A stretch of DNA of 44,565 bases from Verrucomicrobiota bacterium (GCA_021208135.1 JAJOKB010000034.1:1-44565); one strand, 5' to 3'; positions 7,971 to 15,327 are shown, counted from the first letter of the stretch. The notes: generated from the letters alone by a model not told the origin. A program made the numbers and translations.

Positions 7971-10900
7971 ATGCCCCAATCTTACCCCTCTCTGATCTCA
8001 ACCTGGCTTTTGGTCTGCTCGTTAACCTCATTGGCCTGCGTGCAGGGACTTTTCGCAAGTCCGCCGCAATTTTCTCCGGTACGGGGATTCTTCGATGAGC
8101 CGTTTTCTTTGGTTCTCAGTCACCCCGACCCAAGCGCCGACATTTATTATACTGTCGACGGGCGTGACCCCGTGGCGCACGGACAGCTTTATACGGTGCC
8201 AATCTTTCTCAACTCTACTGCTACCATCCGCGCAGTGGCGTTGTTGCCCGCCGCGGTCCCGCCGCATCCCGTGGCCACCCATACCTTCATCTTTTTGGAC
8301 GATGTCATCAGTCAACCCAACGACCCCCACCTTGTTAGGCAAACCCTCCACCTGGGGGAAGTTGGCCGTTTGTACACTATGGCATGTCTGCACTCATTAC
8401 CCAATCACCCACCTACCAGCATCGTATCCGCGACGCCCTGGAAAGCGTGCCCTCGCTATCTCTGGTGATCGATCCGCAACACATGTTTCATCCGAACCAA
8501 GGACTCTACGCCAACAGAGGTCGCCGCGGTGTCGAATGGGAGCGCCCGGTTTCCGTCGAATGGTTGCACCCGCACAACACCGAATTGGACTTCCAGGTGG
8601 ATGCGGGTATTCGCATCCAAGGTGGAGCCAGCCGCTTCGATGAAAATACTCCCAAGAGTTCGTTCCGGCTGTTATTCAAAAGCGAATACGGCCCTGGGCG
8701 ACTGCGCTTTCCGATCTTTGGCGACGACGCAACCTCTGCCAACAACTTCAATACACTGGTGTTGCGCGCCGAATGGAATAATTCATGGCTGTATCCTGAC
8801 CTCGCTTTTTGGTCCGGCGATCGCCAGCGCCACCGTGGCTTATCCATGCGCGATCAATTTATCCGCCGTCTTGAGATGGCGATGACCGGGTATGCGTCGC
8901 GCGGCACTCATGTACACCTCTATATCAATGGCGTTTATTGGGGCTTGTACAATCCATCGGAACGCATTGATGCGGCCTTTGCCGCCAGTTACTTTGGCGG
9001 AGAAAGAGAAGATTGGGACGCCATCACGCACGACATTACCAACTCCGGTGGCGCTCAGGACGGGGTGCGCGATGGTAACCGCGACGCTTGGGATGCCATG
9101 ATGGCTATGTGGAAGCGGGTCTGAGCGAGCCCGGGCAATTGGCAGCCCTCGAACAGTACCTCGACCTGACCCGCTTTATTGATTACATGATTCTGCAAAT
9201 CTGGGCTGCCAACAGCGATTGGCCGCACAATAACGTGAACGCCGTACGACGCCGCGAACCGGGCGCAGGTTTTATGTTTTTCACCTGGGACGCCGAACAC
9301 ACCCTGGAGGATATGAACGATAACCGGCTGTCTTTGGGCATCAACATCGGGCCGGGCCGCATCTTCACGCGTTTACTTGCCAACAGCGAATTTAAAATCC
9401 GCTTCGGTGACCGCGTTCACCGTCACTTCTTTAACGAGGGTGCTCTGACCCCAGCTAACCTGATTCCGCTATTCGAAGCCTCCGCCGCTGCCGTCGAGCG
9501 CGCGGTCATTGCTGAATCAGCGCGCTGGGGCACATATTATCTGGAGACTTTTACCGCGGACGATTTTCGGGAAACATTTTATCTGGCCCCTTCCATCCAA
9601 CCCGATTTCATCGCCTACACCCGCGACCTGCATTGGCAGAACGAATATGATCGACTGCGTCAACACTACCTGCCGAACCGCACTTCAGTGGTGCTCAATC
9701 AGTTCCGGCATCCAACCCAAGGTCTGTATCCAACCACCGCTGCCCCGGTGTTCTCACCCCACGGCAGCACTTTCACCAGCTCGTTGCCTGTGGACCTGAC
9801 CGCCGCTGAGGGTGTGATCTATTATACCTTGGATGGGACCGATCCGAGGGTGCCTGGCACCGGAGCACCGGCGGCTTCGGCACTCGCGATCAGCGGCTCG
9901 ACGCAGCTCATCGTTACCGACACCACCTTGTTGCGCGCACGCGTCCTGCACCATGGGCAGTGGAGTGCTCTGAATGAGGTCCTGTTCCGTGCCAATCCCT
10001 TAATCCCCCACCCTTTGGCAGAAGCTGACTTTGCGTTCACGGAATGGAGCCCATTGGCACCGGCAGGCACTTATCCCGAGCACATGATTTTTGCGCAAAC
10101 CTCCACCAACGACCCCAACCTGAGTGCAGCGATGGATGGATTTTGGGTGCTGCCCTACAACCTGTCCAGCCGCGCCCGCATCAACGGTCTGGGAGCTGAC
10201 GGAATCAGCTTTATCAACACTGGTAACGCTCAGGATATGCCCGGATCCGGTTTTTTGGGCGCTGCCACACTGGCGTTGGATACCACCGCAGTCACCCAGG
10301 CTTGGGTACGCTGGACAGGTGGCACCGTAACTCCCAACGACCGGATTTATGGTTTGCGTCTGCAATACCGAGTTGGGATGAGCGGTCCCTTTTCTGATGT
10401 CCACGACGTTAATGGACAGCCCGTCGAATACATTCGCCACAGCACCGCCGGACACAGTGCTGTCATCGGTCCCGTGGCCCTTCCTGCCGACGCGTTGAAT
10501 CAACCCTACATCGAACTGCGCTGGCGCTACTACCACATCTCCGGCACCAGTGGCCCCAGAGCCCAGCTCAGACTCGACGACATCAGCGTCTTTACCATCC
10601 CTTCCACCGCCGAAGGCACCTTCGCTCACTGGGTGCATAGCCACTTCACCGATCCAGAGGCCGCCCAGAATCCCGCCATCAGCGGCCCCTTCGCAGATCC
10701 TTCCGGCACAGGATTCCCCAATCTGCTGCGCTACGCACTCAACCTCGCCCCCAACGATCCCCCGCACTCACAATTACCTCGGTTGGAACAGGTGCCAGGC
10801 ACCCTCCAACTCAGCTTCCCATTCAATCCCGCACTGCAAGATATCACCTACATCGTCCAAGGCTCATCCAACCTGCACGATTGGAACCTCGTGGTTTTTG

Positions 10901-11043
10901 ATTCCAATGAACATCCCTTCCCCCAACCCAGCCAAGGACGAATAACAATCCTCATCGACACCTCAAACTCCCAAACCCCACCACCCAGATTCTTCCGCCT
11001 GGCCATCCAATTCAACGAAACTCCGCACAACACCACACGTTGA
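7971..11043 (+). CDS. secreted CotH-kinase family protein with chitobiase-like modules, three frameshifts
   Basis: A large exported protein of about 1,020 aa. The ATG at 7971 begins a signal peptide (STWLLVCSLTSLACVQGLFA). A chitobiase/hexosaminidase C-terminal-like module (IYYTVDGRDPV) follows, then a CotH domain (RGVEWERPVSVEW, DAGIRIQGGASR, VHLYINGVYWGLYNPSERID, FFTWDAEHTLEDM). A second chitobiase-like module (VIYYTLDGTDP) and a verrucomicrobial C-terminal segment (GFPNLLRYALNL, ITYIVQGSSNLHDW) end it. CotH proteins are atypical kinases known to phosphorylate secreted proteins; the target here is unknown. The frame breaks at C5 8324-8328, at G5 8354-8358 and near 9109; single-base changes restore it throughout. 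Confidence 0.85.
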
Positions 11044-11580
11044 TTTTTACAAATTATTATATTGTCAAATCCAGCTTAAGTCCTAATCTCAACACAAAGG
11101 CGCTGTGCAAGCAACCTCTCAATCCACCCAACGTTTTAATCAATTTCCCGCAGATTGACCAAGGGCGGCAGCCTATCCCCACCCTGCTTCAGAGAGCACG
11201 CTGCGTCGGTAAGCTATGGCGGCGCCGGGCTTTTTGATGCAGCCGTTATTGGCAGTTTCATCGTGTTCGCAGCAGCGCTCATTGAAACCAATCTTAGAAC
11301 CGTTAAGGTAGACAAAGAGAGCATCTCACAGCGGTCACCGCTTGGAATTTACCGTCAGTTACTACGTCACGATCGGCTTTCCGGCATACGGCTCACGCAC
11401 TCCGGTAGAGGATACATTGCCGAAGTCTGTTATGATGGCAGATGGATTATCCTATGCAGCAATCAGACGTTCCGGGGACGCATCAAAAAGGGCCGATCAA
11501 GCCAGTTCAGCACAACGCGGGCAGCCGTCCGTCTTCGATGATCTCCCCTGTATTCAAATCGTCATCTATAGGCGGCCTGC
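11044..11580. other. 537-bp gap without a supported gene at the left end of the island
   Basis: Short open frames occur on the plus strand (for example 11155-11541), but none resembles a family I know. No integrase gene or attI-like site is recognisable. Near the right end (about 11511-11590) there is a weak inverted repeat whose left side (CACAACGCGGGC) recalls the left arm of the repeat at 12780. It could be a decayed attC. Confidence 0.4.
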
Positions 11581-12051
11581 GTGGCTGACTTCAATCGTTG
11601 GATGAAATATCGAACCAAAATCATTGGTGCACTCATTTTAGGATTCCCCTTGGTTGTGGGGATCATCGATTACCTAGGTTACCAAAAGAGCTGGACGGAT
11701 GTTGAGAGGCATATATCTGAATGGGTCATGAAAGACCAAGAACAGAAGGAATTTGATGATGCAGTTATTTATCCTGGAGTAATTCGCGGATGGAACAAAG
11801 ACATGCAGTCCATTCGGGCTAGCGTAGATAATCTAGACTTTTTGGGCGTTTCCTTCGGGCGAAGGCCTATTATCGGGCGGCATTACCTGTTCGTGTGGAA
11901 GGAAAGCACGAGTGGCATTTACTCATACAAAGTCGGGTATGATTTTCCGGGATATAGATTCCTAGGTGTTAGAACCATACCAGTTAAGCGTGGTACAGTG
12001 AGCATCCAACAAATCGCGGCATGTAAAGGCTTCGCCTTACCTGCGCTTTGA
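11581..12051 (+). CDS. hypothetical membrane-anchored protein (cassette gene 1)
   Basis: Function not recognised. The 156 aa product starts with GTG at 11581; ATG at 11602 (MKYRTKIIGALIL) is an equally good start. One predicted membrane segment (IIGALILGFPLVVGIIDYLG) lies at about residues 13-32, followed by a soluble region with a possible beta-rich part (HYLFVWKESTSGIYSYKVGY). The reading frame runs into the folded repeat at 12004 and stops inside it (QQIAACKGFALPAL), so the true end may be a little earlier. Stops inside the following attC are common in integron cassettes. Confidence 0.5.
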   Translation: MADFNRWMKYRTKIIGALILGFPLVVGIIDYLGYQKSWTDVERHISEWVMKDQEQKEFDDAVIYPGVIRGWNKDMQSIRASVDNLDFLGVSFGRRPIIGRHYLFVWKESTSGIYSYKVGYDFPGYRFLGVRTIPVKRGTVSIQQIAACKGFALPAL

Positions 12052-12054
12052 CAT
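12004..12054 (+). repeat. attC-like folded repeat 1
   Basis: A 51-bp imperfect inverted repeat that starts with ATCCAAC (fits the attC core RYYYAAC) and ends CTTTGACAT (a poor match to GTTRRRY). The left arm GCGGCATGTAAAGGC pairs with GCCTTACCTGCGC, leaving extra unpaired bases only in the left arm, as in real attC sites. It matches the repeat at 12446-12496 at 48 of 51 positions. Confidence 0.55.
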
Positions 12055-12154
12055 CAGATGAAAAACCGAAGAAGAGACTTTATAAAAAAAACTAAGCCTG
12101 GCATCATTGATGGTGGTGGCAGGAAATGTTTCATATGCTGCAGAAAACAAAATT

Positions 12155-12468
12155 ATGTATGGAATCACAGGAAAGATGCTCGCGACGCCGGGCCAACGAG
12201 AGACACTTATCAGATCCTTTTGGATGGTACCAAAGACATGCCGGGATGCCTGTTGTATTTGATCTCAAAGGACGCGTCAGACGAAAACGGAATTTGGATC
12301 ACTGAAATCTGGAAAGACAAAGAAAGTCATGAGGCATCTTTGGCTCTACCTAGTGTTCAGGAGGCGATTAGATTGGGTCGACCACTTATCGCAGGATTTG
12401 CTGATCGACACATCCTTGAACCGATTGGTGCTCACGGCATTTGGCATCCAACAAATCCCGGCATATAA
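12155..12468 (+). CDS. putative quinol monooxygenase, ABM domain (cassette gene 2), frameshifted
   Basis: A member of the antibiotic-biosynthesis-monooxygenase fold (YgiN-like), small dimeric enzymes thought to act on quinols or related aromatics. From ATG 12155 it reads MYGITGKMLATPGQRETLIR. With one T added to the T4 run 12218-12221 it continues LDGTKDMPGCLLYLI, then IWITEIWKDKESHEASLALP and finally DRHILEPIGAHGI. The total is about 104 aa, the usual size. As written, the uninterrupted frame would begin at ATG 12058 just after the left repeat, but its first 50 residues do not look like this family. The gene is bracketed by two nearly identical folded repeats, forming a self-contained unit. 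Confidence 0.75.
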
Positions 12469-12496
12469 AGGCTTCTCCTTACCTGCGCTTTGACAT
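12446..12496 (+). repeat. attC-like folded repeat 2
   Basis: A 51-bp repeat identical to 12004-12054 at 48 of 51 positions, with the same ATCCAAC start and CTTTGACAT end and the same arms with extra bases on the left side. It overlaps the last codons of the quinol monooxygenase gene, whose stop lies inside it. The distance from start to start between the two copies is 442 bp. Confidence 0.55.
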
Positions 12497-12510
12497 TGTG
12501 CAGAAGAACA

Positions 12511-12765
12511 ATGAGTATAAAATCTAGCCAACTCACCGGAAATATTGGAATGTACTATGCGTGTTATCGGCTCTCTCGCTTAGGATGGAACTGCATGCCA
12601 ACTTCAAGAAATGCACGCGGCATTGATATTATAGCTTACAATTCCGATTGCTCACAAATGGTTAGTGTGCAAGTGAAAACATTGAGTAAGAAGGAAGAGT
12701 GTCTTATTGGCTGCAAACAAAGGCATACGCTGTTGGGGAATATCTGGAGGCTTGGCATAGGTTAG
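12511..12765 (+). CDS. PD-(D/E)XK nuclease-like hypothetical protein (cassette gene 3), probably truncated
   Basis: The frame from ATG 12511 starts MSIKSSQLTGNIGMYYACYR and contains RNARGIDIIAYNSD followed by MVSVQVKTLSKK. The Asp and the Gln-x-Lys are spaced like the active site of restriction-endonuclease-fold proteins. Family members I know continue well past this point, whereas this one ends about 20 residues later (stop at 12763-12765), so it is probably truncated or frameshifted. In another frame the downstream sequence stays open and reads YWLQTKAYAVGEYLEAWHRL, ending with a stop at 12807-12809 inside the next repeat. That may be the real tail or a separate remnant. The fold is inferred; the function is not known. 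Confidence 0.5.
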   Translation: MSIKSSQLTGNIGMYYACYRLSRLGWNCMPTSRNARGIDIIAYNSDCSQMVSVQVKTLSKKEECLIGCKQRHTLLGNIWRLGIG

Positions 12766-12779
12766 ACGAGTTAGCCAAA

Positions 12780-12836
12780 GCACAACAAATCGCGGCTTGT
12801 AACGCCTAACGGCGCACCTGACCTTGGACGTTAGAC
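12780..12836 (+). repeat. attC-like folded repeat 3
   Basis: The left half (ACAACAAATCGCGGC, then TTGTAA) matches repeats 1 and 2. The right end carries a perfect attC core, GTTAGAC (12830-12836). An inner GCCTAAC (12804-12810) also fits RYYYAAC. Arm pairing is weaker than in the other sites, so this may be a hybrid or partly decayed site. Confidence 0.5.
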
Positions 12837-12883
12837 AGAGGAAGACTTGACAAGGCATCAGAGATGGACAGCTTGCTGTCCAT

Positions 12884-13144
12884 ATGAAAGCCATTACCTA
12901 TACGGCCGCCCGCGAGAGCCTTGCCTCAACCATGGACAGCGTATGTTCTGACCATGATCCTGTCATCATTACTCGAAATCGAGATCAAGCTGTAGTTATG
13001 ATCTCCCTTGAGGATTATGAGTCCCTTCAAGAGACAGCTTATCTACTTCGCGCTCCCGCCAACGCTCGTCGACTGCTAGATTCGATCGCCAAATTAAAAA
13101 AGGGCGAAGGAGTGACGAAATCATTATCTGAACTGACCCAATGA
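12884..13144 (+). CDS. type II antitoxin, Phd/YefM family
   Basis: Antitoxin that neutralises the partner toxin and normally represses its own promoter. The 86 aa product has the YefM-type N-terminal DNA-binding fold (MKAITYTAARESLASTMDSV, DPVIITRNRDQAVVMISLED) and a C-terminal toxin-binding helix (RRLLDSIAKLKKGEGVTKSL). The stop codon overlaps the toxin start by four bases (ATGA), the usual arrangement for translational coupling. The pair forms one unit between repeats 3 and 4. Confidence 0.9.
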   Translation: MKAITYTAARESLASTMDSVCSDHDPVIITRNRDQAVVMISLEDYESLQETAYLLRAPANARRLLDSIAKLKKGEGVTKSLSELTQ

Positions 13145-13398
13145 TCATTCAGTTTTCTTCGAAGGCTTGGGAAGATTATGTTTACTGGCAGCAGATCGGC
13201 AAGAAGATCCTCAAAAAGATCAACGAGTTGATTAAGGACATTTCCCAGCATTCCTATGAGGGGATAGGAAAGCCAGAGCCACTGAAGCATGCGCTTAGTG
13301 GATACTGGTCGCGAAGGATAACTGACGAGCATCGCCTCGTCTATCGAGTTGAAGGCAATGTGTTGCATATTGCCCAGGCGCGATACCACTATGAATAG
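13141..13398 (+). CDS. type II toxin, Txe/YoeB family mRNA endoribonuclease
   Basis: YoeB-type toxins bind the ribosomal A site and cleave mRNA at the start of translation. The 85 aa product has the family layout: MIIQFSSKAWEDYVYWQ, the basic helix KKILKKINELIKDI, GKPEPLKHALSGYWSRRI, DEHRLVYRVEGNVLHI, and the C-terminal catalytic His-Tyr in ARYHYE. The length and the catalytic tail are complete, so it is probably active. It overlaps the YefM-like antitoxin gene by four bases. Confidence 0.92.
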   Translation: MIIQFSSKAWEDYVYWQQIGKKILKKINELIKDISQHSYEGIGKPEPLKHALSGYWSRRITDEHRLVYRVEGNVLHIAQARYHYE

Positions 13399-13405
13399 AA
13401 ATTGA

Positions 13406-13503
13406 GCCTAACAACGCGGTGAGGCCAACTCCGGCAAGTGTCACGCCTCCTGCTGACTCAGGAGATCGCGCCACTTCCTCCGCAGCTCACCTTGGCGTTC
13501 GCG
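13406..13503 (+). repeat. attC-like recombination site 4
   Basis: The most classical site in the array. It starts GCCTAAC (13406-13412, perfect RYYYAAC). The left arm ACGCGGTGAG pairs through GGTGAG with CTCACC on the right, followed by TTGGC and GTTCGCG (13497-13503). The GTT is kept, but the rest departs from GTTRRRY. The 98-bp span with a long variable centre is typical of longer attC sites. It lies 7 bp after the YoeB-like stop. Confidence 0.65.
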
Positions 13504-13555
13504 AAAAAAAACAAAAATTTTGACGGATACCATCATTTTCCCATAATTAAGGCTA

Positions 13556-13789
13556 TGAGTTTATTGGTGAAAGAAATCGAAAAAAAGTGCTCTTGGTCTC
13601 TCAGCGGTGGAACGTGTTTCTCTCGCAGAAAAGCTGTTATCGAGCCTCGATTCGTCACTTCAAATTTCATTTGAAGAAAAGTGGGCCGATGAGTCCGAAG
13701 AACGAATCCGGGCATTTGACCGGGGAGAGCTTGGTGCTTCTGAAGCGGACATTGTTTTTGAACGATTGGAGAAGAAATACGGAAAGTGA
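13556..13789 (+). CDS. addiction module component, CHP02574 family antitoxin, frameshifted
   Basis: A small protein of the putative addiction-module component family, usually paired with a RelE/ParE toxin. From ATG 13556 the frame reads MSLLVKEIEK. With one base removed from the A7 run 13580-13586 it continues SALGLSAVERVSLAEKLLSS and then EEKWADESEERIRAFDRGEL to the stop at 13787-13789. That gives about 77 aa, the family's usual size. As written, only the part from GTG 13607 is in frame. Its stop overlaps the GTG start of the toxin. It is the antitoxin half of cassette 5. Confidence 0.8.
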
Positions 13790-14075
13790 GAGTAAGATTC
13801 CTCAGTGTAGCTGAAGCTGAATTGGACGATGCCATCGCCTACTACGAGGAGAAAGAAGTTGGCTTGGGGTTAAGGTTTTTTCCGAGGTAAAGAACTCCGT
13901 TGATCGAATTCTTGGATATCCCGACGCATGGCCTCGAATTTCCGAAAATTGCAAGCGTTGCAGAACGAAAGTCTTTCCCTACGGTCTCATTTTCCAGAAA
14001 AGAAACGATGAGATTTTGATTGTTGCTGTGGCAGCCCTCCATCGAGAACCAAACTATTGGAAAAACCGAGCATAA
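13786..14075 (+). CDS. RelE/ParE-family toxin, frameshifted
   Basis: Toxin partner of the preceding CHP02574-type antitoxin. It starts with GTG at 13786, overlapping the antitoxin stop (GTGA). It begins MRVRFLSVAEAELDDAIAYY, the usual ParE opening with an alpha-hairpin. With one T added to the T6 run 13876-13881 it continues EVKNSVDRILGYPDAWPRIS, then FPYGLIFQKRNDEILIVAVA and the family ending LHREPNYWKNRA. The repaired length is about 96 aa, which is normal. As written it stops after 34 residues. Target (gyrase or ribosome) not determinable. Confidence 0.8.
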
Positions 14076-14078
14076 ACG

Positions 14079-14135
14079 CGAACAAGACGTATGGAGGTAA
14101 CGGCTAAACGCCGTACCTCATACGCAACGATGGAC
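14079..14135 (+). repeat. attC-like folded repeat 5
   Basis: A strong hairpin directly after the ParE-like stop. The left arm CGTATGGAGGTAACGGC (14088-14104) pairs with GCCGTACCTCATACG (14110-14124) with two extra bases, a G and an A, only on the left arm. One-sided bulges of this kind set the strand for integron recombination. The flanks are AACAAG and AACGATGGAC; the latter would be a GTTRRRY core if one A were T. Confidence 0.55.
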
Positions 14136-14181
14136 AAAGAATTGGATTGCGGGCACGATTAAAATTCTCCAGAGTTCAAGA

Positions 14182-14407
14182 ATGCCGACAGTTCTTCGCA
14201 TCGGACCCTATCGTTTCCTCTTTTACGCCTCTGATGGTGATGAGTCAATCCATGTTCACATCCACCGGGATGATGCAATGGCGATATTCTGGGTTCAGCC
14301 AGTGCGTTTGGCGGAAAATATTGGAGTTGCGGCAAGTTGAAAAGCTGGTAAAAGAAAATTAAACCGAAACGGAAAAGAAATGGAATGAATTCTTTAGCCG
14401 TAGTTGA
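14182..14407 (+). pseudogene. DUF4160 family protein, broken
   Basis: Small protein of unknown function that commonly sits next to DUF2442; some authors regard the pair as toxin-antitoxin-like. It begins MPTVLRIGPYRFLFYASDGD, with the family signature ESIHVHIHRDDAMAIFW. After PVRLAENIG a short internal deletion shifts the frame. The tail is recognisable downstream as LRQVEKLVKEN, an in-frame TAA, then TETEKKWNEFFSRS to the stop at 14407. A shift that is not in a homopolymer plus a nonsense codon points to real decay rather than read error. Confidence 0.65.
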
Positions 14408-14738
14408 GCGCGAAGCGGTTGCTACCGCAGTAACCGTCACGGAGGACGAATTGACGGTCTCTCTGGTCGATGGGCGGCGAATCTCAGTTCCATTGGTCTG
14501 GTATCCACGTCTTTCGCATGCGACCCAGTCCGAAAGGGAAAATTTTGAATTGATTGGTCGGGGCACAGGGATCCATTGGCCGTTGCTCGATGAAGACTTG
14601 TCCGTCTCGGGCATTCTGAAAGGAAATCCCTCAGCAAATGCCGGGCACCTGCGTGTCTACGGTTCAAGTGCCAGCCAAAAACGACCGGTCCACGCGGTAT
14701 ACCCATCACCTCACTGGCCTGGGCCCACAACCCGTTAA
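14385..14738 (+). CDS. DUF2442 family protein
   Basis: Small protein of the DUF2442 family, usually encoded just after DUF4160; the role is unknown, though DNA binding has been suggested for the family. ATG 14385 overlaps the DUF4160 remnant by 23 bp. The conserved part is VTVTEDELTVSLVDGRRISV, VPLVWYPRLSHATQSERENF and GRGTGIHWPLLDEDLSVSGI. Homologues end soon after this point. Here the frame goes on for about 35 residues with no family resemblance, so the native stop may have been lost to a junction near 14640-14700. Confidence 0.7.
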   Translation: MNSLAVVEREAVATAVTVTEDELTVSLVDGRRISVPLVWYPRLSHATQSERENFELIGRGTGIHWPLLDEDLSVSGILKGNPSANAGHLRVYGSSASQKRPVHAVYPSPHWPGPTTR

Positions 14739-14861
14739 AACTTTTGCGCATGTGTCATAACGCTCCAACAACTCAAGCCACTTCTCAGGCCCAAGCACAC
14801 GCCGTCCTATACGGTCCCGCTTCCCGGACTCCTGACAGATTTCTACTTCCGCTAATTGCAT
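14706..14861 (-). pseudogene. possible transposase remnant (IS66-like), low confidence
   Basis: A 51-codon minus-strand frame, MQLAEVEICQESGKRDRIGR followed by VLGPEKWLELLERYDTCAKV, resembles the start of small helix-turn-helix transposase accessory proteins. In another frame, the bases right after the ERYD codons read MRKSFNGLWAQASEVMG, which resembles the DMRKSFNGL segment of IS66 TnpB. Neither stretch is long enough to be sure. Its position, between a DUF2442 gene without a natural end and a YafQ gene cut short, fits an old insertion. Confidence 0.3.
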
Positions 14862-14916
14862 CCACTCATAGTATCACAACCCACTCTCCTTGCATACGTG
14901 GGCTTCCACCGGACGC

Positions 14917-15066
14917 TTACAGAGTACGATCGCGGTGCTTCTTTTCGAGAGGCTCATCTGCGGCAAGCAGCCTAACAACATCCCCCAGCTTTTCGAGACT
15001 CTTTCCTCTGTTCTTCAGGCGTTTGATATCCTTCTTGAACTGGCTGGTTTGGATGACCGGCTTCAT
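14917..15066 (-). pseudogene. YafQ-family toxin, truncated
   Basis: Toxin partner of the RelB/DinJ-like antitoxin. It starts at ATG 15066, directly abutting the antitoxin stop. It reads MKPVIQTSQFKKDIKRLKNR, KSLEKLGDVVRLLAADEPLE and KKHRDRTL, matching the N-terminal half of YafQ, then stops after 49 codons; YafQ is normally about 90 aa. No other frame downstream restores the missing half, including the catalytic His near the C-terminus. The toxin is therefore probably dead and the antitoxin an orphan. Confidence 0.7.
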
Positions 15067-15321
15067 TTATTTCCAGCTGTCAATCAAGGCATCCGCACTT
15101 TCGAAACGCTCCAGATTTCGACCCGACCGGGAGTCGTCCAAGGCCTGTTCAGTTTCTTCGTTCGGAATCTCCACAGTAAATGGGAGACCGTTCCGCAGGG
15201 CGATCTGGGTGTAAAACATCCGAATGGCTTCAGTGGGGCTCACTCCGAGACGATGGAGAATCGTTTCCGCTTTCTCTTTCGTCTCAGGGTCGATACGGCT
15301 GTGAACTGCTGCTGTTTTCAT
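15067..15321 (-). CDS. type II antitoxin, RelB/DinJ family
   Basis: Ribbon-helix-helix antitoxin that binds both its toxin and its operator. The 84 aa product starts MKTAAVHSRIDPETKEKAET, with the family segment LHRLGVSPTEAIRMFYTQIA and LRNGLPFTVEIPNEET. The frame is intact, and the stop directly abuts the ATG of the truncated YafQ-like gene. Unlike the cassette genes to its left it lies on the minus strand, so it belongs to a different insertion event. Confidence 0.88.
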   Translation of the reverse strand: MKTAAVHSRIDPETKEKAETILHRLGVSPTEAIRMFYTQIALRNGLPFTVEIPNEETEQALDDSRSGRNLERFESADALIDSWK

Positions 15322-15327
15322 AACACC

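Noticed and set aside
10000-10767. Long minus-strand frame opposite the CotH gene
   Set aside because: It is antisense to a well-supported coding frame, has no recognisable domains, and follows the codon pattern of the opposite strand. Other such shadows (for example 855-1280, 3995-4426, 5251-5880, 16448-17215, 17401-18234) were rejected for the same reason.
11155-11541. Candidate protein in the gap before the cassette array
   Set aside because: A 128-aa frame exists, with a hydrophobic stretch (GLFDAAVIGSFIVFAAALIE), but there is no family resemblance and an overlapping frame (11342-11605) is equally open. Not supported as a gene.
12058-12468. Cassette gene 2 starting at ATG 12058 as a 136-aa protein
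   Set aside because: The first 50 residues (KNRRRDFIKKTKPG...) do not resemble the ABM family, while ATG 12155 plus one added T gives the full normal family sequence.
12760-12776. Extra GTTRRRY-like cores (GTTAGAC, GTTAGCC) before repeat 3
   Set aside because: They have no paired left core or arms at the right distance, and such short motifs occur by chance.
12004-14135. CRISPR array
   Set aside because: Repeats differ from one another, spacing is 270-630 bp rather than about 30-40 bp, and the intervening sequence is coding. No cas genes are present.
14335-14370. Selenocysteine or stop readthrough in the DUF4160 gene
   Set aside because: The internal stop is TAA, the family has no known recoding, and no SECIS-like hairpin follows. 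Decay explains it better.
14437-14751. Minus-strand 104-aa frame beginning MRKSFNGLWAQASEVMG as an IS66 TnpB gene
   Set aside because: Only the first 17 residues resemble TnpB. The rest is antisense to the DUF2442 gene. It is kept only as weak support for a transposase remnant.
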